Assembly (NCBI GenBank): GCA_020249775.1
Contig: JADCFA010000015.1
Location: 1 to 64,000, forward strand
Direction: 5' to 3'
From: Roseomonas sp.
GTDB taxonomy: Bacteria > Pseudomonadota > Alphaproteobacteria > Acetobacterales > Acetobacteraceae
DNA length: 64,000 nt
Shown here: piece by piece, positions 1 through 8,215 of the stretch
How positions within the stretch are numbered: position 1 is the stretch's first letter
How the letters are laid out: every line of letters begins with the position of its first letter
The notes under the pieces: model-generated
Told to the model about the DNA's origin: nothing
The model's database searches: none
The model's input: the letters and a program-made list of their open reading frames with translations, nothing else
Position numbers and translations under genes: made by a program

Positions 1-215
1 GACATGTTGAACCATTGCTGCATGAAGTAGATGCGCAGCATCCGTTCAATGCCGATCGGCGGGCGGCCGCGTTCGCCTGAGGGGTAATGAGGCTCAATCA
101 AGGCTGAAAGCGCGGCCCAGGGAACGACAATCTCCATCTCGGCCAGGAAGCGCTCGCGCCGCGTTTGCTTGCGAGCGCGGTCAAAGCCGAGGCTCGAGAA
201 GCTTCTTTGCGGCAT
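1..215 (-). CDS. IS5-family transposase, N-terminal part (runs off window)
   Basis: The first 71 codons are visible, starting MPQRSFSSLGFDRARK at an ATG at 213-215. The order 'KQTRRERFLAEME', 'VPWAALSALIEPHYP', 'GRPPIGIERMLRIYFMQQWF' is the characteristic N-terminal DUF772 region of IS5-group DDE transposases. This region precedes the catalytic domain and helps DNA binding. The catalytic DDE residues would lie outside the window, so it cannot be judged whether the element is intact. The next gene, a Bug receptor, reads in the same direction toward it. Confidence 0.8.
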   Translation of the reverse strand, partial: MPQRSFSSLGFDRARKQTRRERFLAEMEIVVPWAALSALIEPHYPSGERGRPPIGIERMLRIYFMQQWFNM

Positions 216-310
216 GGGGGGCGTGCTCAAGGGTTTATTGGACGATACGGAAGAGAATCAGAAAATCAGTGATAGGCCAAGAGGGAGGGATTAAATCAGA
301 GGTTCCCTAA
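1..310 (-). mobile_element. Truncated end of an IS5-like insertion sequence
   Basis: The left edge of the window holds the 5' part of a transposase gene reading out of the window. The non-coding segment 216-310 would be the element's end. The stretch around 288-307 reads on the minus strand GGGAACCTCTGATTTAATCC, which looks like a terminal inverted repeat and is followed by CTAA (307-310), a plausible IS5-type 4-bp target duplication. The other end lies outside the window, so the boundary and the duplication are inferred. Confidence 0.45.
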
Positions 311-426
311 CAGAATAGCAGGAGCTAACTACCATTCTCAGATAGGCCGCTGGAGCATTGGCGGCGCATTGGGGCAATATCATCCAGTGGCTGAACCTTC
401 GGTCATGTTGAAGACGGGAGCGCCCC

Positions 427-1392
427 CTACTCCGGCTGGAAATTCGCGAGCCGCAGCAATTCCGCATTGCGCGCGACATCGGCGCGGATGAAGGCCTCGG
501 CTTCCTCAACTGTTTCCGCGACGGGTTCAAAGCCAAGCCCACCCAGGCGTTGCACCGTGGCGGCTTCGCGCATGCCATCCACCAGAATGCGATTGAGCCG
601 CTGTAGGATTTCCGCCGGCACACCGCGCGGCGCCCAAACGCCATACCAGGAATAGAATTCAAAGCCTGGCAGGCCCGCTTCCGCCAGTGTGGGCAAATCC
701 GGCGCCAAGGGTGTGCGCGCGGAGGTGGCAACGCCAAGGCCGCGCAATTGCCCCGCGCGCACCATGGGCAGTGTCGCCAATACAGGATCGAACATGAGCT
801 GCGCATTGCCTGCTGCGACATCCGTCAGCGCCGGGGCGGAACCGCGATAGCCAACAATTTCGATATTCGCGCCTGTCAACCGATTGAATTCAATGCTGCC
901 CAAATGCCCCGCCGCCCCAAGCGATGAAGTGGCGAAGGACCATTTGGCGGGTTCGCGCTTCGCGGCTTCCACCACGGCAGGGATAGTGGTTTGCGGCAAG
1001 CGCGGGTTCATCACCAGCACCAAGGGCCCGCGTGCCGTGCGTGCGACTGCCACGAAATCCTGCACGGGATCATAAGGCGCGTTTTTCATCACATACCGGG
1101 CCATGGGGTGAATGGAAGCGGAACCAAGCAGCGTATAGCCATCGGCGGCTGATTGCAGCACGGCTTGGCTGCCGACCGCGCCATTTGCGCCGGCTCGATT
1201 TTCCACCACTACGGTCACGCCCAGCGCATCGGCAAGCTTGGTGGCGGCAAGCCTCGCCATGGCATCGGTCGCTGCACCTGGCGTGAAGGGCACGATCATG
1301 CGCAAGGGCCGATTGGGCCAGGCGCCTTGCGCAATGGCGGGGCTCGCCAAAGCTGCGCTGGTGAAGCCAAGCAATATATGGCGCCGCTGCAT
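427..1392 (-). CDS. TctC/Bug-family periplasmic solute-binding protein
   Basis: A 321-residue extracytoplasmic receptor of the tripartite tricarboxylate transporter class (PF03401). The precursor starts MQRRHILLGFTSAALASPAIAQ, a signal peptide with a twin-arginine pair and an AIAQ-type cleavage site. It continues with the family hallmark WPNRPLRMIVPFTPGAATD, where the PFTPG loop contacts ligand carboxylates. A further in-frame start 60 bases upstream is possible, but the ATG at 1390-1392 has a GGGGGT Shine-Dalgarno sequence and gives the signal peptide directly. No TctA or TctB membrane partner is nearby. It is divergent from the hydroxylase subunit at 1519, so the ligand may be related to that enzyme's substrate, but this is inference only. 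Confidence 0.9.
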   Translation of the reverse strand: MQRRHILLGFTSAALASPAIAQGAWPNRPLRMIVPFTPGAATDAMARLAATKLADALGVTVVVENRAGANGAVGSQAVLQSAADGYTLLGSASIHPMARYVMKNAPYDPVQDFVAVARTARGPLVLVMNPRLPQTTIPAVVEAAKREPAKWSFATSSLGAAGHLGSIEFNRLTGANIEIVGYRGSAPALTDVAAGNAQLMFDPVLATLPMVRAGQLRGLGVATSARTPLAPDLPTLAEAGLPGFEFYSWYGVWAPRGVPAEILQRLNRILVDGMREAATVQRLGGLGFEPVAETVEEAEAFIRADVARNAELLRLANFQPE

Positions 1393-1459
1393 GATGACCC
1401 CCGGTTGTTTGAGTGTGTGGGTTATTAGGGAGAATGCTTGCCCGCGCGTCAAGAAATCC

Positions 1460-1500
1460 TTGGGATTGACGAAGCGCCCTCGCGCCTATGAGCTTACACT
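1460..1500 (+). promoter_or_regulatory. Possible promoter for the molybdenum hydroxylase subunit
   Basis: In the 126-base gap between divergent genes there is TTGACG (1466-1471) and TATGAG (1487-1492), separated by 15 bases, just upstream of the AAGGAGAG ribosome-binding site. The spacing is shorter than the optimum, so this is a weak call. Confidence 0.25.
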
Positions 1501-1518
1501 TCAAGGAGAGTCCGGACC

Positions 1519-3867
1519 ATGAACCATATCCCCGCCACCATGAGAGGAACCGGCATCGGCGCACCTGTGCGCCGCGTTGAGGATCTGCGTTTTCTGCGCG
1601 GGCAGGGGCGCTATGTGGATGATCTGGGCGGCAGTGACGCCGTGCAGCTTGTGATGCTGCGTTCGCCTTATGCTTCCGCGCGCGTCACAAGGCTGGATGC
1701 CAGCAAGGCGCGCGGCATGCCTGGTGTGCTGCTGGTCTTGACGCCCGAAGATATTGAAGAGCTTGGCGTGCTGCGCTGCATCACGCCTCGGCTGCAAAGG
1801 AATGGCGCGCCGCTTGCGCAAACGCCCTGGTGCATCCTGGCGATGGGGCAGGTGCGCTATGTGGGCGATGCGGTGGCAGCGGTGATTGCGACATCACGCA
1901 CAGCGGCGCAGGATGCGGCAGAGGCGATTATTGTTGAATACGAACCCCTGCCGATGGTGACGGATGTGGCGGAGGCGATCAAACCTGAGGCGCCGCAGGT
2001 TTGGCCGGGTCTGGCGAAAGAAAATGAAAGCGTCCTGTTCCGCCTGGGCGATGCGGCAGCGGTGGAGGCGGCCTTCGCGCGTGCGGCACATGTTACGCGC
2101 TTCGATTTTCGGATTACGCGCGTTTCCGCCAACCCCATGGAACCGCGCAATGCGCTGGCAAGCTATGATCCAGTGGAAGATCGTTATACGCTTACGACCG
2201 GTACGCAATTGCCGCATGTCATGCGCAATGAAATTGCTGAATTCGCGCTGAAGATCCCAACGAATAAGCTTCGCATTATTTCGCCCGATGTCGGCGGCGG
2301 GTTTGGCATGAAGGAAAGCCCGTTTCAGGAATATGTGCTGGCTTTGCACGGTGCGAAGCGGCTTGGCCGGCCGGTACGCTGGACAGCGACGCGTACGGAA
2401 AGCTTTTTGGCGGATACTCATGCGCGGGACAATGTCTCCACGGCGGAATTGGCGCTGGCGGCAGATGGTACCTTTCTTGGCTTTCGCGTGCATACGCTGT
2501 GTAATGTTGGTGCCTATCTCGCCTGGCAGGGGCCAGTTTCCGCCACCAATAATGTCGGTGGGCTCGCAGGGGTCTATCGCACGCCGCATATCTTCACCGA
2601 AGTGCGCTGCATTTTCACGCATACGCAGCCAACCGCGCCCTATCGCGGTGCTGGTCGGCCAGAGGCGATATACGCGATTGAGCGCATCATTGATTTGGCC
2701 GCGGATGAAATGGGCATGGACCGGATTGCGCTGCGCGAAAAAAACCTGATCCCGCCTGAAGCGATGCCGTTTCGCACCGGGCTTGATTACACCTATGACA
2801 GCGGCGATTTCCCAAAGAATATGGCACTCGCGCTGAAAGCCGCTGATTGGGCGGGGTTTGAGGCGCGTCGGGCAGAGGCCAAGGCGCGCGGCAGGCTGCG
2901 CGGCATTGGTATTGCGAACGCCATTGAAAGTGCGGGCGGGCCGCATCGTGGGCCTTTGGAAGAATCCGCTGAAATCCGCTTCGATTCCGGCGGCAGCGTG
3001 ACCTTGCTCATGGGCAGCCATAATCACGGCCAGGGGCATGAGACGGTATTTCGCCAGATCGCCGCTGAACGCTTGGGGATTCCGGCCGAGCGCATCCGCT
3101 TCATCAATGGTGATACCGATATCGTGACGCATGGGCGCGGCACGATCGGGTCGCGTTCCATGATGGCGGCGGGCGGCGCCTTGGTGGGCGCGGCGGAGCG
3201 CATCATTACGCGCGGCAAGAAAATAGCCGCGCATTTTCTGGAAGCGGCGGAAGCCGATATTGAATTCAGCGAAGGGCAATTCCGCATCGCCGGCACGGAT
3301 CGCGGCATTGGCATAGAAGCACTTGCGCGGCGCAGCTATATCCCTGGCCAATTGCCGATGGGCGAAGAACTCGGGCTTTCCGCTTTGCTCATCACGCGCC
3401 CCGGCGATGCGACCTTCCCCAATGGCTGCCACATCGCGGAGGTGGAAATAGACCCTGAGACGGGGGAAGCACAGACCGTTGCTTATGTGGTGGTGGATGA
3501 TGTCGGCACAGTGATCAACCCGCTACTGCTGAAGGGCCAGATTCATGGCGGCATTGCGCAGGGGCTTGGGCAAGTGTTTGGCGAGGATATTCGCTATGAC
3601 GCGAATGGCCAGCTTTTGACCGCAAGCTTCATGGATTATTTGATGCCGCGCGCTGCGGATTTCCCGGATATGGTGGTGAAAAGCAATCCTGTGCCAACCA
3701 AGACCAATCCACTTGGCGTGAAAGGCGCCGGTGAGGCCGGCACAGTTGGCGCTTTGCCAGTGCTGATCAATGCTGTTGTGGATGCGCTGCGCCCGCTTGG
3801 TATCACCCACATTGAAATGCCAGCAACGCCTGAGCGCATCTGGGCCGCTATTCGAAACGCCGGTTAG
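1519..3867 (+). CDS. Xanthine dehydrogenase-family molybdopterin-binding subunit (CoxL-like, form II type)
   Basis: A 782-residue large subunit of a molybdenum hydroxylase. The start is fixed by CAAGGAGAG nine bases before the ATG. Residues from about 20 form the a/b hammerhead ('RRVEDLRFLRGQGRYVDDL'). The molybdopterin-binding region follows, with GGGFGMKE near 256-263. The active-site loop is PYRGAGR at 374-380, which is the form II signature and lacks the AYXCSFR loop of true CO dehydrogenases. The C-terminal GAGEAGT carries the catalytic Glu at about 739. The family hydroxylates N-heterocycles, aldehydes or purines using water. Its usual partners, the FAD-binding medium subunit and the 2Fe-2S small subunit, are absent here. 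The stop codon overlaps that of the convergent CobW gene. The substrate is unknown. Confidence 0.88.
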   Translation: MNHIPATMRGTGIGAPVRRVEDLRFLRGQGRYVDDLGGSDAVQLVMLRSPYASARVTRLDASKARGMPGVLLVLTPEDIEELGVLRCITPRLQRNGAPLAQTPWCILAMGQVRYVGDAVAAVIATSRTAAQDAAEAIIVEYEPLPMVTDVAEAIKPEAPQVWPGLAKENESVLFRLGDAAAVEAAFARAAHVTRFDFRITRVSANPMEPRNALASYDPVEDRYTLTTGTQLPHVMRNEIAEFALKIPTNKLRIISPDVGGGFGMKESPFQEYVLALHGAKRLGRPVRWTATRTESFLADTHARDNVSTAELALAADGTFLGFRVHTLCNVGAYLAWQGPVSATNNVGGLAGVYRTPHIFTEVRCIFTHTQPTAPYRGAGRPEAIYAIERIIDLAADEMGMDRIALREKNLIPPEAMPFRTGLDYTYDSGDFPKNMALALKAADWAGFEARRAEAKARGRLRGIGIANAIESAGGPHRGPLEESAEIRFDSGGSVTLLMGSHNHGQGHETVFRQIAAERLGIPAERIRFINGDTDIVTHGRGTIGSRSMMAAGGALVGAAERIITRGKKIAAHFLEAAEADIEFSEGQFRIAGTDRGIGIEALARRSYIPGQLPMGEELGLSALLITRPGDATFPNGCHIAEVEIDPETGEAQTVAYVVVDDVGTVINPLLLKGQIHGGIAQGLGQVFGEDIRYDANGQLLTASFMDYLMPRAADFPDMVVKSNPVPTKTNPLGVKGAGEAGTVGALPVLINAVVDALRPLGITHIEMPATPERIWAAIRNAG

Positions 3868-4829
3868 GCCCGCGCTTCTTCCTCCAAGGCTTCCAAAAGC
3901 CGCGCCGGCCACCATTGCGGAATGCCCTGGCCGATCAGCACGAGCCGTGATCGCCGATCCGCCGATGGCCAATCTTCCAGCCATTGAATGGGATGCAGCA
4001 CATGGCGCACGCCATGCAGCACGGCGGGTTTTTCTGGTGCTTCTGCCACGCGGATGATGCCTTTTATGCGCAGCAATTTCTCGCCCGCATGTTCGGCCAA
4101 GGCTTCCAGAAAAAGTGGTAGCACTACGCCGGGGATAGGGTCCTCGCGCAGAATGGAAATCGTCTCCACGCCCGAGCTGTGGCGTGCGCTCTGCGTGGCG
4201 GTTACATCAAGCCAATGCTGCAAGGCTTCCGGTCGAGCAGCGGCGGCAAAGAGCATATCGGGCGGAATGGCACCCTGCACCGCGCGCAGGATTGGCGCGC
4301 CAGGGTTTAGTTCGGCAAGCTGCGCTTCCAGTGCCGCTACATCAGGCGCAAGATCAGTTTTGCTGAGCAGCAGCCGATCAGCGAGCATGGCTTGCTGCGC
4401 GGCTTCCGGATGGCGAGCGATGGTCTCGGCGCCAAGAAGCGCATCAACCACAGTCACCACCGCCTCGACGCGATGGCTCTCCGCAATGGTCGGGTCCATC
4501 AGCAGCGTGTGCAGAATAGGCGCCGGATCAGCCAGGCCAGAGGTTTCGATCAGCACGCGATGATAGGTGACCGCGCCTGATTTCCGCCGTGCTACCAAAT
4601 CTATCAGCGTGCGCGCCAAATCGCCGCGTGTGGCGCAGCAAAGGCAGCCATTGGCGAGGCCGAGCAGATTTTCTTCCGAGGTTTCGAGCAATTCATGATC
4701 AAGACCGAGATCGCCCCATTCATTCACGATCACCGCACTGCCGGCATAGGCGGGATCACGCAAGACGGCGCTGAGTAGCGTGGTCTTGCCGCTGCCAAGA
4801 AAGCCGGTGATGACCGAAACGGGGATCAT
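3864..4829 (-). CDS. CobW/COG0523-family G3E GTPase (metallochaperone)
   Basis: A 321-residue GTPase. Walker A is TGFLGSGKTT at 8-17. The metal-binding CLCC motif of COG0523 proteins is at 62-65 (in NGCLCC), followed by the switch region. A CobW C-terminal domain covers roughly 215-310 ('LLRIKGIIRVAE', 'HGVRHVLHPIQWL'). Such proteins use GTP to hand zinc or another divalent metal to client enzymes. The gene starts at an ATGA overlap with the small unknown gene, which itself overlaps the dihydropyrimidinase gene. The metal-dependent amidohydrolase is therefore the obvious candidate client. That pairing is inference from the operon. Confidence 0.9.
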   Translation of the reverse strand: MIPVSVITGFLGSGKTTLLSAVLRDPAYAGSAVIVNEWGDLGLDHELLETSEENLLGLANGCLCCATRGDLARTLIDLVARRKSGAVTYHRVLIETSGLADPAPILHTLLMDPTIAESHRVEAVVTVVDALLGAETIARHPEAAQQAMLADRLLLSKTDLAPDVAALEAQLAELNPGAPILRAVQGAIPPDMLFAAAARPEALQHWLDVTATQSARHSSGVETISILREDPIPGVVLPLFLEALAEHAGEKLLRIKGIIRVAEAPEKPAVLHGVRHVLHPIQWLEDWPSADRRSRLVLIGQGIPQWWPARLLEALEEEARA

Positions 4830-5110
4830 GGCGGCGCCGCGACCCGCGCGCGGGCAGGCTCGGCGCTAGTTGCGCCCAGCGCGTAACGCAGGCTGCGCAA
4901 GAGCCCCAGCATGGAAGCCGCGGGACGGCGCCGTGTTTCGCTGATCAGCCACCAGCGCATGGGCGCTTCTTCAGGCGCGGCTTGCGTGACATGCAGCACC
5001 AGATCATTGATCGTGATTCTCACGCCCAGATCAGCAATATCCACGCGCCCGGCAACGCCCCAAAGCGTCAGGCTATCAGCGATCAGGGCGCGCAGCGCGG
5101 GTGGGTTCAT
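4826..5110 (-). CDS. Small conserved-looking protein of unknown function between amidohydrolase and CobW
   Basis: A 94-residue protein starting MNPPALRALIADSL. The start was chosen because its ATG overlaps the upstream amidohydrolase stop (TCAT at 5107-5110 on the plus strand, i.e. ATGA), and its own stop overlaps the CobW start in the same way. It has no signal peptide or membrane segment. The middle ('MRWWLISETRRRPAASMLGLLRSLRYAL') is basic and helical, and the tail is Ala/Arg/Pro-rich. I do not recognise the family. Double coupling suggests it works with the amidohydrolase, for instance as a maturation or assembly factor. Confidence 0.75.
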   Translation of the reverse strand: MNPPALRALIADSLTLWGVAGRVDIADLGVRITINDLVLHVTQAAPEEAPMRWWLISETRRRPAASMLGLLRSLRYALGATSAEPARARVAAPP

Positions 5111-6534
5111 ACGGCAGGCGCGGTGCGGATTTCCTGTGGGATACGACGCGGCAGCCATTTGCCACCGGCGGCATCACCCACCCAATGATCATTTTCTACC
5201 ATGATCTTGCCGCGCAAAATGGTCATGGCGGGCCAGGCATCCACCTGGCGGCCTTCCCAGGGCGTATAATCACTTTCATGCAAGGCTTCGGCGCGCACCA
5301 TGCGTTTCAGCTTGGGATCAAGAATGCAGATATCCGCATCCGCGCCGGCGGCAATCGCCCCTTTGCGCGGATACATGCCCATGATTTTCGCCGCATTGGT
5401 CGAAACCGCATCCACAAATTGCCGGAGCGTAAAGCCACGCTTACCGATCATTTCCGTATACATCACCGCCACGCGGGGTTCCACGCCGGAATTGCCGCCG
5501 GTGGTGTCATCCACGCGCTTGCCTTGGGTTTTCACTGCCAAGGAACAGCAAAGTTCATCAGTGGCAACGCAGGAAATGGAGCCATCCCGCGCCCCGGCCC
5601 AAAGCTCATCCTGATCCGCCTGGGACTTAAGCGATGGATAAGTGTGATAGATCTGCCCATTCGGGCGCTTATAATCCTCACTGGTGTAGAGCATGTATTG
5701 ATGCAGCGATTCACCATAGATCGGCAGGCCCTTGGCGCGTGCATCACGAATTGCGCGCACGCCATTCCCGGCGGAGACATGCATCATGTAAAGCGCCGTG
5801 CCCGGCACATGTTCTGCCAAGCGCATCACGCGACGGAAGGAAAGGTCTTCGGATAGCGTATTATGGACCTCCGCCATATTCTCGAATCCTGCGCGGTTCT
5901 CGCGGAAGAGCTTGGCATACATATGCATGACGATGTCATTGTCTTCGGCATGGATCACGCCAAGCCCGCCCTTGGCGGACAGCACCTGGAACACTTCCCA
6001 GATATCACCGAAATCCACCATGCGGCCCTTGCGGGAAGGGGTAATGTCGGTCGTGAAGATTTTCGTGGTGGCGTGGCCGGCTTCAATCGCCTCCCCTAAT
6101 TGTGCGGGGATATCGGGCGGCAAATCGCCTTCCACCATGATGTGAAACGCGTAATCGCAGGGGCAGCCATCGGCCTTCCAGGCGGCATGCCGTTCCGCGA
6201 TGGCGCCTTCGATGGTTTTGCCATGGGTCCAGCGCACGAAATCCAGAATGCTGGTGGTACCACCATAAAGTGCTGCTTTGCCCACCACGGAAGCGCCCTG
6301 GGTTTGATCCAACTTCCCATCCGGCCCAGGGATCGGCCAAAGGCAATGGGTGTGCGGATCAATCCCGCCCGGCATCACGATGCTATCGCCCGCTTCCACC
6401 ACGCGCGCGCGGCCTGGTATTGGCAGGCTGCCTGGCGCTGCAATGGCGACGATCTTTTCCCCCGCGATGCCGATCTCGGCTGGGCCGATGGCGTAAGGTG
6501 TTACGATGCAATTGCCCTTGATCACCAAATCCAT
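5107..6534 (-). CDS. Dihydropyrimidinase/D-hydantoinase-type cyclic amidohydrolase
   Basis: A 475-residue cytosolic metallohydrolase of the amidohydrolase superfamily. The N-terminal beta sandwich is followed by the HxH metal pair in DPHTHC (H61, H63). Lys158 in HATTKIFTTD is at the place of the carbamylated bridging lysine. Further ligand histidines are likely in 'GVIHAEDND' and 'LYMMHVSAG'. The family opens dihydropyrimidine, hydantoin or allantoin-like cyclic amides. The exact substrate cannot be read from the sequence, and the lysine context TTKIF differs from the SFKMF-type motif of classical dihydropyrimidinases. The start has a GGGGGT ribosome-binding site. It leads the three-gene operon with the small protein and the CobW GTPase. 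Confidence 0.88.
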   Translation of the reverse strand: MDLVIKGNCIVTPYAIGPAEIGIAGEKIVAIAAPGSLPIPGRARVVEAGDSIVMPGGIDPHTHCLWPIPGPDGKLDQTQGASVVGKAALYGGTTSILDFVRWTHGKTIEGAIAERHAAWKADGCPCDYAFHIMVEGDLPPDIPAQLGEAIEAGHATTKIFTTDITPSRKGRMVDFGDIWEVFQVLSAKGGLGVIHAEDNDIVMHMYAKLFRENRAGFENMAEVHNTLSEDLSFRRVMRLAEHVPGTALYMMHVSAGNGVRAIRDARAKGLPIYGESLHQYMLYTSEDYKRPNGQIYHTYPSLKSQADQDELWAGARDGSISCVATDELCCSLAVKTQGKRVDDTTGGNSGVEPRVAVMYTEMIGKRGFTLRQFVDAVSTNAAKIMGMYPRKGAIAAGADADICILDPKLKRMVRAEALHESDYTPWEGRQVDAWPAMTILRGKIMVENDHWVGDAAGGKWLPRRIPQEIRTAPAV

Positions 6535-6615
6535 GGCAATACCCCCGATTGGCGCATGGTTGCGCCTTCGGGGTGAAGCCTAAACCCAAATTGATGGACT
6601 AGGCCAATAATGGCT

Positions 6616-7089
6616 TCAGCGGGGCGAGGGCGCAGTGCCTGGCACTTCGCGCGAAAGGCGTGCACGATCGGTTTCAGTCACCATCACACGTTCGCCCACT
6701 TGCAGGCCAAGCTCATTGGTTTGGGTGACAACACGTTCACCGCCCACATCACGGCGGATGATGAATTCCATTGCCTCCCCACGTGTGGCGCTTTCTTCAA
6801 TTGCCGCGCCGGCAACGCCGCCGGCGAGCGCGCCCACCACGCCCCCCACGGTGCGTGCGCGCCAATCACCCCCGATGGTGCTGCCCAGGAAGCCACCCCC
6901 AACCGCACCGGCAGCGGGGCCAAGGCCGCTACGCGTGCCGCTGACAGCAACAGGGCGCATGGCAATGATGGTGCCGCGTTCCACGGTGCCCTGGATGCCG
7001 AGCGCGTTGCGGTCAACCGTTGAGTTCGTCTGCGGCGCGCAGGCCGCCATGCCGCAGAGCAGCAGGATTGCAGAAAGACGCAGAAGCAT
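6616..7089 (-). CDS. Outer-membrane lipoprotein with glycine-zipper 2TM domain
   Basis: A 157-residue lipoprotein precursor. MLLRLSAILLLCGMAAC ends in a lipobox with Cys17, so it should be acylated and sent to the outer membrane. The middle (about 55-95) is a glycine zipper ('AAGAVGGGFLGSTIGGDW', 'GGVVGALAGGVAGAAIE'), the 2TM domain seen in SlyB/PcP-type proteins. The C-terminal third is a small beta-rich segment ending in GERVMVTETDRARLSRE. These proteins are thought to support envelope integrity. The ribosome-binding site is GGAGA. It is probably a separate unit from the ABC transporter operon upstream. Confidence 0.85.
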   Translation of the reverse strand: MLLRLSAILLLCGMAACAPQTNSTVDRNALGIQGTVERGTIIAMRPVAVSGTRSGLGPAAGAVGGGFLGSTIGGDWRARTVGGVVGALAGGVAGAAIEESATRGEAMEFIIRRDVGGERVVTQTNELGLQVGERVMVTETDRARLSREVPGTAPSPR

Positions 7090-7111
7090 GGGTCAATCTC
7101 CGCCAAGGGGA

Positions 7112-7136
7112 TTCTGGTAGGAATGATATACCAGAA
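7112..7136. promoter_or_regulatory. 8-bp inverted repeat between deacylase and lipoprotein genes
   Basis: TTCTGGTA (7112-7119) and TACCAGAA (7129-7136) form a perfect inverted repeat with a 9-base loop, in the 83-base gap upstream of the lipoprotein ribosome-binding site. There is no uridine tract, so it is not a clear terminator. It could be an operator or the end structure of the upstream operon. Confidence 0.35.
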
Positions 7137-7172
7137 ACAAGGAGCTTGCGGCTTTTTTATGGTGGGTGCGGC

Positions 7173-8201
7173 TTACGTAATCTTCAGGTCGCTCGCCAGA
7201 TGGAACAGGCAATCGCCGCGCTTGGTGCGCGCGGGGATGCGTTGGCACATGACAATGCCAGCCGCCTTGAAGGCGATTTCCACCGGCGGCAGCCAAGGCG
7301 TTTCCGTAAAATGGATGCGTGCCGCGGGCGTGCCGATGGCAACCGTATCACCCAGTTGGACCAATGGCTCAAACACACCGTTTTCCGGCGCATAGACATA
7401 ATAATCCTGCCCGCGCACATCCAAGAATCGCGTGGGGGAGGGCGGTTCCACCCAATCTGATGCCGGCAGAATGCCAAGATGCACCAACACATTGCGCACA
7501 CCGCGTTCAGCAATCGCAAGCCCGGCCGGATTGACCGTGCCACAGCCACCCAATTCGCTGCCGAGCGCAATCTTGCCGCGGCGTTCCGCACCGCTGCCGA
7601 GCGTCTGATTGCCGCCCTGGCCTTGCGCGCCACCCTGGATATAGGTGAAGGGCGCACCAAAAGCGCGCAGTGCCGCCAATTGTTTCTGGAACAGGGCGGG
7701 ATCGTTTGATTGTGTCGCCAAGGCGCAGGGCACGTAATTCAGCGACGATCCGCCCGAATGCAAATCCATCACAAAATCCGCGAGCGGGATCAATTCGCTG
7801 TCAATGTAATGCGCGATCTGCCGCGTGACCGTGCCATCCGGATCACCAGGGAAAATCCGGTTCAGGTTCAGATCATCAATCGGTGACACGCGCCGCCCCA
7901 CAAGGGCTGCCGGATAATTCGCCATGGTCAGAAGGATGACACGCCCCTTGATGCGCGCGGGATCAAGCGACTTTGCCAGATTGGTCAGCGCCACCTGGCC
8001 TTCATATTCATCACCATGATTGCCGGAGGTGAAAAGCGCGGTCGGCCCTTCGCCATTCTTCACCACCACAATCGGGATCGGCAGGAAGCCATAGGCGCTG
8101 TCATGGGTTGAATGAAACAGGCGGATGAAGCCTGTCTGCTTGCCGTCCTTATTGAAATCAACTTCGGCAACAAGGCGCGATTTGCGGGACGCATCAGCCA
8201 T
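7173..8201 (-). CDS. Succinylglutamate desuccinylase/aspartoacylase-family deacylase (DoeB-like)
   Basis: A 342-residue zinc hydrolase of the M14/AstE-AspA group. The zinc site is visible as NHGDEYEG (H62, E65), with the third ligand His in DLHSGG near 154. The order 'GFIRLFHSTHDSAYGFLPIP', 'VVVKNGEGPTALFTSG' resembles N-alpha-acetyl-diaminobutyrate deacetylases (DoeB) of ectoine breakdown, but no other doe genes are present, so only N-acyl amino-acid deacylase is claimed. It follows the ATPase gene of the transporter by 14 bases with AGGGAAAA as its ribosome-binding site. It probably processes what the transporter imports. Confidence 0.85.
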   Translation of the reverse strand: MADASRKSRLVAEVDFNKDGKQTGFIRLFHSTHDSAYGFLPIPIVVVKNGEGPTALFTSGNHGDEYEGQVALTNLAKSLDPARIKGRVILLTMANYPAALVGRRVSPIDDLNLNRIFPGDPDGTVTRQIAHYIDSELIPLADFVMDLHSGGSSLNYVPCALATQSNDPALFQKQLAALRAFGAPFTYIQGGAQGQGGNQTLGSGAERRGKIALGSELGGCGTVNPAGLAIAERGVRNVLVHLGILPASDWVEPPSPTRFLDVRGQDYYVYAPENGVFEPLVQLGDTVAIGTPAARIHFTETPWLPPVEIAFKAAGIVMCQRIPARTKRGDCLFHLASDLKIT

Positions 8202-8215
8202 GGCGTTTTCCCTAT

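Noticed and set aside
1894-3432. Long open frame (512 codons) on the minus strand within the hydroxylase gene
   Set aside because: It lies opposite a clear family member and its translation (His/Arg-rich, no domain) is typical of a high-GC shadow.
1519-3867. Calling the hydroxylase subunit a true CO dehydrogenase (CoxL)
   Set aside because: The active loop is PYRGAGR, not the AYXCSFR of form I enzymes, and no coxM/coxS genes follow.
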